From the NCBI RefSeq assembly GCF_014851395.1, contig NW_024041373.1, forward strand, positions 16,671,697-16,735,696: a DNA stretch of 64,000 nucleotides. Reading direction: 5' to 3'. How positions within the stretch are numbered: the stretch's first letter is position 1; each line of letters begins with the position of its first letter. The translations under genes were made by a program, and so were the position numbers. Below, piece by piece: positions 56,514 through 64,000 of the stretch. A model generated the notes under the pieces. The model had not been told where the DNA came from. It saw only the letters and a list, made by a program, of their open reading frames with translations, and searched no databases. This DNA comes from Micropterus salmoides (lineage: Eukaryota > Chordata > Actinopteri > Centrarchiformes > Centrarchidae).

Positions 56514-57312
56514 GTAGGTTTTCCCTCTTCTGCTGGATATAGAAGTCTCAAATTTCAAATCCAGACTTGAGTCCATTAGCACTTTTTTGGCACTAGTGAT
56601 TTGCCCACAATTAGATAAGAGCAGCAGTATTTCCTCAGGCAAACAGACTGCAAATGGTTTTCACACCCAAGTTGGCTTCCAGATTAATCCACTGTATAAT
56701 CCACTGCCATGTACACATTTAGTCACCTGTTTTGTACAGGTCCCACAGGAGACATGCTGTAGGACAATTAATTTGATCCCCGCAGATGCTAGTGGTTGCT
56801 CTGTCCTCACTGAATCTCAGTTGGCTATTTGGCTGGCACTGTCCAGCCTTCTTTCTGCTGCAATGGCCTATGTGCGGCATGCTGTAACTCACTCTGCTGT
56901 GCCTGTGCCAGATGAACAGATGAGTGTGTGTATTTGTGTGTGTGGGTGTGCATGCACATGCTTGTGTTTATGTGAGAGGAGAGATTTATTTGTCAAGTAC
57001 AAGAGGTAGCATATGTGGTGTTTGTGCAGTAGGTAAGAGGCTGTCACTGTGGCTTTTCTGTTGGTATAAATTACAGGCCCACTCCCCTTCTGACCCTCCT
57101 TTCTTTAGTTTCATCCCTCACACTGCCCCAAGAATCTGTCCTGCACTCTACACCTCTTTGCCAAATCCTGATATATCCTGATGGCCTAGCACATATATTT
57201 ATATATCACAGTTAATTTTGTCCATTGATGGTCACAAAGAAAATTATCCGTAGTCACAGAATCTTCTGCTGTGTATAATGCCTAGTAACTTAATTGACTG
57301 CAGGGATACATA

Positions 57313-58672
57313 CAGGCCCCTCAAAGTATTGGAACGGTAAGGCAAATTCCTTTGTTTTTGTTGTTTAAGATCAAAAGACGAGTTCAGAATTTCAGCTCTA
57401 ATTTCGTGGTATTCACATCTAGATGTGAACAACTCAGGACATACTACCCTTTGTTTGAACCCACCCATTTTTCAACTGAGCAAAACTATTGGAACATATG
57501 ACTGACAGATGTTTCTTGTTCCCCAGGTGTTACCTTTTAGGTTGATTGTCTAGACATTATATAGCTCTGCATGACTAGTCTAAGTTTTCATCCTTGGTTC
57601 AAACCTATAAAGACTCCAATTCCTGTTAAAGAGGATAAACTAACATGAAGACCAGAGAGCTGTCTATGGGAGAAAAGCAAGCCATTATCAAGCTGAGAAA
57701 AGAAGGACAATCTACCAGAGACATCAGACAAACATTGACCATAGCAAGCACAACAATTTGGAATGTCCTGAAAAAGACAGAAACTACTGGTGTACTGAGC
57801 AACAGACATCGAACAGGTCAGCCAAGGAAAACAACAGTAGTTGATGACAGAAATATCGTGAGAGCTGTGAAGAGACCCCCAAAACATCAGTAAGTGACAT
57901 CACCAACGACCTCCACAGTGCAGGGTGAAGGTATCACAATCCACAAAGAAGACTCAGAGAGCAGAAATATAGAGGCCACACCACAAGATGCAAACCACTC
58001 ATCAGCAGCAAGAATCGGAAGGCCAGATTGAAATTTGAAATTTGTACAGAGATGAGCCGCAAAGGTTCTGTAACACAATCGTATGGACTGATGAGTCCAA
58101 TATTAATCTCTACCAAAGTGATGGAAAGGCCAAAGTGGACAAGGACAATGACCCAAAGCACACTGCCAACAAAACAAAGGACTTCATCAGGGGGAAAAAG
58201 TGGAAGGTTTTAGACTGGCCAAGTCAATCACCTGACCTTAATCCAATAGAGCTGCATTTCAACTCCTTAAGAGGAGACTGAAGGGAGAAACACCCCGAAA
58301 CAAACAAGAACTGAAGAAGCTGCGGTAAAGGCCTGGAATAGCATCACAAATGAAGAATGCAACAGTTTGGTGATATCGATGGGTCGCAGGCTTGAGGCAG
58401 TTATTGCAAGCAAGGGTTATGCCACCAAATATTAAATGTTATTTACTTTAAGATTATTTGTTCCATTATTTTTGCTCACCTAAGAATGCTGTGGTCTAAT
58501 ACAAACGGTGATATGTCCTAAGTTGTTTAAAACATCTAGATGTGAATACCAGGAAATAAAAGCTGAATTTCTGAACTCTTGTCTCATACTCATCTTTTGA
58601 TCTAAAACTCAAATGTCTTCAGTGAACAACAAAAACAAAGCCTTACCGTTCCAATACTTTTGCAGGGGACTG
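57313..58672 (+). mobile_element. Tc1-like transposon with IR/DR ends and internal deletion
   Basis: Flanked by TA (57311-57312 and 58673-58674). The ends CAGGCCCCTCAAAGTATTGG and, reverse-complemented, CAGTCCCCTGCAAAAGTATT open inverted repeats of about 190 and 207 bases. Each inverted repeat contains two direct repeats: an outer AGTATTGGAACGGTAAGG and an inner CTATTGGAACATAT (57487) or, on the right, TAATGGAACAAATAA. This is the IR/DR layout of fish Tc1 elements. A CACATCTAGATGTG palindrome sits in both arms. At 1360 bp the copy is about 0.3 kb shorter than typical full elements because the transposase has an internal deletion. Confidence 0.92.
57645..58434 (+). pseudogene. Tc1-like transposase pseudogene
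   Basis: The N-terminal part (57645-57893) has the DNA-binding helix-turn-helix region (ELSMGEKQAIIKLRKEGQST, IASTTIWNVLKKTETTG) and the basic GQPRKT linker, a degenerate GRPR motif. It ends at TAA in place of the normal continuation. After at least one frameshift the catalytic part resumes at 58042-58281: WTDESNINLYQSDGKAKV carries the first Asp, then DNDPKHTA the second, then DWPSQSPDLNPIE the Glu. About 0.3 kb between the first and second Asp is missing, in frame. A further frameshift precedes the C terminus, which ends at TAA near 58434. Not functional. Confidence 0.9.
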
Positions 58673-59516
58673 TATTCCAAAAGCACTGCTGTAAACAGGA
58701 CACAATTAAGATTTGATTCAATATAAAAAAATGTAAAACTGCCTTTCCATCAGCAACATTTCTCTTGTGCTCCTCCTCTCAGCTTAGCAAGATAGCTATG
58801 AACAGCATGTTGCCTATAACTGCAAGCCTCATTCTATTAGCTGGCTTGATTATATTAATACTTTACACTGTCTGCTCAGAACTGGGGCCCATTCAAGTTA
58901 ACCTTGTCATTTCCATGCTAGACAATATGCGCTAGAGTGAAATTAACCTGACACCAATTGTGTCTTTTCGTATCCATTTTGTAACTTTCTCACTGAGGTA
59001 AGATAAGCTGATCTTCTATTACTGCTGAGAAATTGAGGGCGTTTTTATGGTGTGTCTATTTGAGTGTATCCGTCACCTTTGTAGATCGGAAAATGAACAT
59101 CAACATTTTTTCATGTATACTTAGTTCTGTCTTGTCAAACTTACCTTTTACATCATAACTTACATCAAAATATTAACACTGGTATATCCACCTTGCACAG
59201 ACACCCACTGTGCATCTGTGAACTGAATGAAGCAGCAATGGGAGTCAGAAGAGAGAGGGATCCAAACTAAAACACTGTCATTGTTAATGTTTGCTGGAAT
59301 GTGACACTTTCTTCACGCCTGGTGAGATTAGCTGGGAGATGAGAAAGATTCAGGCCTTTCATGGTGAAGAAGATGCTGAATCCTGAAGAGAGCTGTCAAT
59401 TTACTAAATGAGCCTCTCTTTCATCACTTTCCCACTCACACAGCTCTGCTGGCATGGACACAGCTCCCTCTCGCTTTCATCTTCTGCTCTGACTTAGCCC
59501 TTCCAATCTGCCCTGT

Positions 59517-59521
59517 ATGTA

Positions 59522-59579
<58 letters not shown>

Positions 59580-59602
59580 TATGTGTGTGTGTATGTGTGT
59601 AT
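59517..59602. repeat. (TG)n/(TATG)n simple repeat
   Basis: Interrupted TG and TATG units over about 85 bases. Confidence 0.95.
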
Positions 59603-59931
59603 ATGGAGAATGAAACGGAGTGTGGTTGTGACAGTCAGTGAGAAATAAGGCACTGGTTGCATTAAAGGGGTTTCTAGGCATAGAGATATCCCGGTGTATC
59701 ACCTGCTGTGATTTGTGCTACTTCTAGTGGGGCTGATAATTCTGCTCAGCAGGCTGTGTTTGCTTACATACTCAGTCTAATGATATGCAGCACAATATGT
59801 ACTTAGGAGTGCACCGTGAAGGTGAATGAGTATCTCCTCATGTGGGTGGAACATTGTACATTTGTGGGGTGCATGTATGCTGACATTTCTCTACATATAC
59901 AGTACAGCATGATAGCTTGTGTATCTAAGTA

Positions 59932-59933
<2 letters not shown>

Positions 59934-59969
<36 letters not shown>

Positions 59970-59970
59970 G
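59934..59970. repeat. (TG)n microsatellite
   Basis: About 15 TG units with one TATG interruption. Confidence 0.93.
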
Positions 59971-60056
59971 GTGGGTGATTTTGTGGGACTCTTGCTCTCC
60001 TATCACTGCAGATCAAAATTGCGGCGGTGAGTATCCGTGTACACAGAACCTGGCAG

Positions 60057-60070
60057 GTTACCATAGCAAC
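60057..60070. promoter_or_regulatory. RFX X-box match in kcnma1 intron 2
   Basis: GTTACCATAGCAAC fits the consensus GTNRCC-NN-RGYAAC at every position. Enhancer activity is inference. Confidence 0.4.
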
Positions 60071-61514
60071 TGCTGTGTAGTGGTGTAGTGGCGCTCAGTC
60101 ATCTGACATTAGGGGGTGTCTGCCTGGGCAGAGCAGAGCAGGAATAACACACACACACACAGGTGGGAAAAAAAACTTGATGCAGGCTCCATGCTTCCAT
60201 GCTGGAAGAGCCAAAGACCAAGCAGATTAAGACAGATAGCCCCTGGTAGGCAAAAAGGCAGAGCCCCCCCCCATCCCCGTTCATTTGTTTGCCATGATGA
60301 CTTCACTGCTAGTGAAAGATCAAGTATACCTCCAGGCTTATTGAATTGCCAGACAAATCTCAATCCACCCGTGGCAGCAGCTTGGCCTTGGAGTCCCCCA
60401 TATTGTTTCCCCATACTGGGCTAGCATGAGCCAGTGTTGCCCCTCTGTGTGGGTCTGTAGCTTTTTCTATCACTATCATCTTTACAATATAAGCTTATCA
60501 AGTATTTATCACCTCATTCGCACATGATTGCCCTCCAGTGTTTTCAGCTGACACTGAGCTCTGGGTCAAAAGGAAAAACATGAGGGATAGTGAACTAGAA
60601 CTTAATCGAACATGCTCCTCTGCTGGTAATGCAGTCATCAAAAAATAGAGAAGAAGAAAAAAACTAATTTTCTAGCAGTAATCCGTTCCAAACATATATG
60701 TTTTCGAAAGAACTGATTGATATGTAAAAAAGTCATTCTCAATGAGGACTTATGGAGAGCAGGAAACAACTAAGTGACTAAGACCGAGCTGCAGCTTAAG
60801 GAGCAAGTGTCTTTCTGAGCCTGGCGAGACAGCTGTCCACACAGAGACACTGCATGTGGAATATAGGTGAAAGGCAGAGCACCTCTGGTCCGACAGTGGA
60901 GCCAACCATCATTCTCTTGACAACCGTATCACCCCAGTTGCTTTGTAGAAAGACCTCATTAAGCCCTTAAGGGCACGATGTCCGAGGAAATGACTAGTTG
61001 CACAGCTGGAAATATGAATAGGCTGCGGTATTACCACAGAATCTCATCTAATTGATTCCTACATTAATGTAACCGTAACAATCCCATAATGTCCAAGAAA
61101 AACTGCGAGGATTATAACCTATGAATGTAGACATTCACCCTATCTTTCTGCGCAGTAGATTTGCACGGCATGGTGGGTCCAGAAATAGGTCAGCCCTGCC
61201 ATCTTTCTTAATGGGATCTTGGCTGGCAGCCGGAGACCATCTGTTCACATGGCCTGCGCACGGTCATCCCTCTGCCTACCCATCCACCCACACTGCATGG
61301 CACTCTGTCATTTGCACATCTGTCTCTCTCTGCATTCTAACTACAATTGTAACATATCCACCATGCTTCATTTTATAAAAACTGATTTTACAATAGAGCC
61401 TCTGACTGGGAGCTCACTTTTCTTTCTCACACTTTCTCCCTTTACCTGTGCCGTCAATTACCCCTCTCTTATCTCAATTTCTCCATTCTGGAGTTTATGT
61501 ATGGGAACAGTTGC

Positions 61515-61519
<5 letters not shown>

Positions 61520-61554
<35 letters not shown>
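61520..61554. repeat. (TG)n microsatellite
   Basis: About 17 TG units; it creates artificial long ORFs (Val-Cys repeats) on both strands. Confidence 0.96.
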
Positions 61555-61563
<9 letters not shown>

Positions 61564-62205
61564 GTCATGGCAGGAAACAAGGTACGATTGCGCAAAGTGT
61601 GTAAGGACAATGCCAGTGCGCTCCATTGTGTTTCCATGTGTCCTGAAATATCCTGCTGTGGAGAAAATAAGTGTGAACGTGTTCTCTTGCACCCTCTGTG
61701 TTTGCCTTTCTGCCTGCACGGAGAACAGCTGTCATTCACAGTGTTTTACTTTTTCAGTACTTTCCCCTTAAGTGCATTGTGCAGTACAGTATCTTTATCC
61801 ATGCTGAATGTGTGTTCTCGTGTGGATCCACAGATGTGCAAATGTATGTCTGTGTGTGTCTGTTTAGGCTGGTTAATTATGCTTTCCCGTTGAGTGTGTG
61901 GAACTTATTAGTTGCTGTCAGTAAACTCCTCAGCATGCATACACCTGCATCATGCTCCTCTTTGACAATAGCCTCATCCCTTTGCATTAAAATAACAGGC
62001 AGGATATGTTTCTTTACATGCATTCGGTACTTGCCCATTACTGTATGTTGCATGATTGCAGGAATGAGGATTTTTACAACATGATGTTTTATCCATTCAT
62101 TGGGAGCAGTATGTGTTACTGATAAAGAGGCTCAATGAGGAATCTGTACAACAAACACATCCACCCACGCACAAACAGGCACACATTCAAGTACATCCTC
62201 AACTA

Positions 62206-62300
62206 GGACTGGGTGATATGGTTGAAATCATTTGCACAATATGCATAATATTTTCTATATATGACTATATAACGATATGACATGAGTATGTAAAATCATA
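62206..62300. mobile_element. Fragment of a teleost interspersed repeat
   Basis: AGGACTGGGTGATATGGTTG and ATATAACGATATGACATGAG resemble the start of a common fish repeat (GGGCGATATGG type). No second copy in the window, so the call rests on memory. Confidence 0.4.
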
Positions 62301-63054
62301 TAAATTAATCTAACCGATGCCTGTGTCATGATAGATTCTGTTGAAAGTCAATGAGTAACAATATTAATTGTTACCTGACCCGCACATGGACACATGGTGA
62401 GAGATACGCACATAGATGCACACAAACACACACACACACTCAATTCCCATAGTGTCTGTCAAAGTGTCTGTCTCTCCATAATGAAACTGAATTTCGGAGC
62501 CAGTTTGCTTCCTATTCCCTTAACTCAGACTTGGTGCCCTCTGAAACCTCCAGGCTGTCTCCTTGCCTCCCTCCCATTTTTCCGAGTTGTTGAGTTTAGC
62601 TAGCTGCACAGCTTAGTCATTTTGTCATTTGCCATAATTTATCAGTTCAGTCGATGGCAATCCAATTGGCATTGAATTAAATCCTCTGAATGGTGATGAA
62701 TGCTGGAGGGACCACGAGGGACAAGCACTGCAGCAGAGAGAGTGAGACAGAGGGAGGAGAAGGAGAGAAATGGGTGTGGTGCCAGCCACAGTCTCTTATA
62801 CTCATGGCTATACATGTAGCAATACATCAATCCACAGCAACTACACTTGCTAAGGCATTAGTGAAGTGTTTTGTAGAGAGCATAAATTATTTCTTTCAAA
62901 ATATGAAATTAAAGTATTCAATCAGGATGACAAGATACGTTAGTTCCAGTGAGTGAGTGATGGGTGTGGCCCTCCATATAAATATTTCTTGGCAATGATT
63001 TAGTCAGTGTATGGATTTTAGTCACGCTAGCAGGCTGTAAGGATAGCAATGCTG

Positions 63055-63620
63055 ATCTGTAGGTCAGCTGGTCAGCCCACCACTTAGGTTTTGACTGAAA
63101 TAACACAACAGCTATTGGATGGATTGATATGACATTTTATCCAGACATCCATGGTCCCCAGAAGATGAATCCTAATAACTTTGACTTTTTGTCTTGCGCC
63201 ATTATAAGGTTGACATATTTGGTTTTCACTAAAATGCCTTAAGAAGTATTATTACAATGACATTCAGACATTCCACAGGAAGACTTGTAATAACTTTGGT
63301 GATCCCCTGACTTCTCCTGTAGCGCCAACAACAGGTCAAAATGTTCCATTTTTTCAAAACTTTGGTTTATGACCAAATACCTACAAGACTAATGACATTG
63401 TCATCAGCCTCGGCTGTACTTTGTGTTAAGTGCTAACTAGTAAATGTTAGCATGCGAAATTGAAATGGTGAATATGGTAAACATAATATCTGCTAAACAT
63501 GAGCATATTAGTATTGTTGTTACGGGCATGGTGACACGCTGAAGTTGGCATTTAGTCCAAAGCACCACTGCAAGTACAGTCTTGCAGCATGACTGTTGAC
63601 TCTCATGTTATAAAAGGTAT
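63055..63620. mobile_element. Percomorph-type interspersed repeat
   Basis: Includes TAAGTGCTAACTAGTAAATG, TTAGCATGC, TATCTGCTAAACATGAGCAT and GGCATTTAGTCCAAAGCACC, blocks I recognise from a very abundant repeat of percomorph fishes. Upstream, GACATTTTATCCAGACATCC and ATGAATCCTAATAACTTTG belong to the same unit. No coding potential; class not assigned. Confidence 0.55.
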
Positions 63621-63815
63621 TTTGAGCTTAATTCTAACGGTTAGAGCAAAGTAGAAAAACACTTTGTGTTAAGACAGCAAGGCACAAGTAGACGTTTAAT
63701 ATTCCTACAGCTGAGTAGTGGAAGTATATGCTATTGTTTTAGAAGTTTTTGTAGATATTATAGATAAACAATTGTGAGTGTGTGACAAGTATGAGTTACG
63801 TGATGATAAATGCAG

Positions 63816-64000
63816 GGTTGGGAGGGTTACTTTAAAAATGGAATCCGGTACAATTACTAATTACGTTCTTAAAAATGTCATCAGTAATGTGATCCAAGTA
63901 CCACAAAATAAAAGTCATGTAATCTGATTACCTTTAGTTACTTTTGGATTACCAAAAGTAACTAATGCCAATAATGCTAATACTAATGCCAAATGAAGAC
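63816..64000. mobile_element. Interspersed repeat, 5' part, continuing past the window
   Basis: Starts GCAGGGTTGGGAGGGTTACT and continues with GTAATCTGATTACCTTTAGT and repeated TTACTTTTGGATTACC-like units, typical of an abundant teleost non-autonomous element. Truncated by the window end. Confidence 0.5.

Larger units (their letters stand above)
56514..64000 (+). other. kcnma1: kcnma1 intron 2 (5' portion)
   Basis: No exon encoding S1 (expected to start VVLVFALSIGAL-like) is present, so the intron continues past the window. It contains the Tc1 element, several TG microsatellites, an X-box and repeats at the right edge. Stretches 58.7-59.5 and 60.1-61.5 kb show nothing further. Confidence 0.85.

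Noticed and set aside
61219..61893. 224-codon ORF on the + strand
   Set aside because: It runs through a (TG)n microsatellite (Val-Cys repeats), has no recognisable domain and lies in a kcnma1 intron.

Overview
The window is vertebrate nuclear DNA, most likely from a ray-finned fish and probably a percomorph-like teleost. Evidence: GT/AG-spliced exons of two vertebrate genes, many (TG)n/(CA)n microsatellites, a Tc1-like transposon with long IR/DR ends, and several interspersed repeats that I recognise from teleost genomes. No bacterial, viral, CRISPR, tRNA or rRNA gene was seen. Species, and which teleost duplicate (a or b) is present, cannot be decided.

Region 1 (1-18,115, + strand) is the 3' two thirds of dlg5 (discs large MAGUK scaffold 5). 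I place 23 coding exons from 562 to the stop codon ending at 16146. All have AG/GT borders, and the phases join without a break into one 1365-residue reading frame. It encodes PDZ1 and PDZ2, a long Ser/Pro-rich linker, PDZ3, PDZ4, SH3, a basic hook and a degenerate guanylate-kinase domain. The N-terminal coiled-coil part lies off the left edge. The 3' UTR probably ends at the AATAAA at 18092. The introns hold an unreported-looking 78-bp in-frame candidate exon (6888-6965), a perfect RFX X-box (6607), a possible intronic polyadenylation unit that would remove the kinase-like domain (13507-13890), and a repeat carrying a 32-bp perfect palindrome centred on a CRE.

Region 2 (18,116-22,906) is intergenic. 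It ends in a CpG-rich promoter and 5' UTR zone from about 22,060, with several upstream ATGs.

Region 3 (22,907-64,000, + strand) is the start of kcnma1, the BK channel alpha subunit. Coding exon 1 (22960-23250) carries the extracellular N terminus, S0 and the Cys-Cys-His-Cys palmitoylation site. Coding exon 2 (56349-56513) runs up to the start of S1. They are separated by a 33.1-kb intron, and the window ends inside intron 2. Intron 1 contains a near-consensus RE1/REST site at 32111, a MEF2/CACC/E-box cluster near 51930, two hAT-like MITE copies, a second copy of the palindrome-bearing repeat family, a LINE-like 3' tail, and a nested inverted-repeat element at 47.2-48.7 kb. Intron 2 contains a Tc1 element with an in-frame internal deletion (57313-58672), an X-box (60057), and several repeats at the right edge.

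Dlg5 followed by kcnma1 on the same strand matches the DLG5-KCNMA1 order in human 10q22, so the window is a conserved syntenic block. The two proteins are not known to act together. DLG5 is a junction, polarity and cilium-base scaffold, and KCNMA1 is a Ca2+- and voltage-gated K+ channel.
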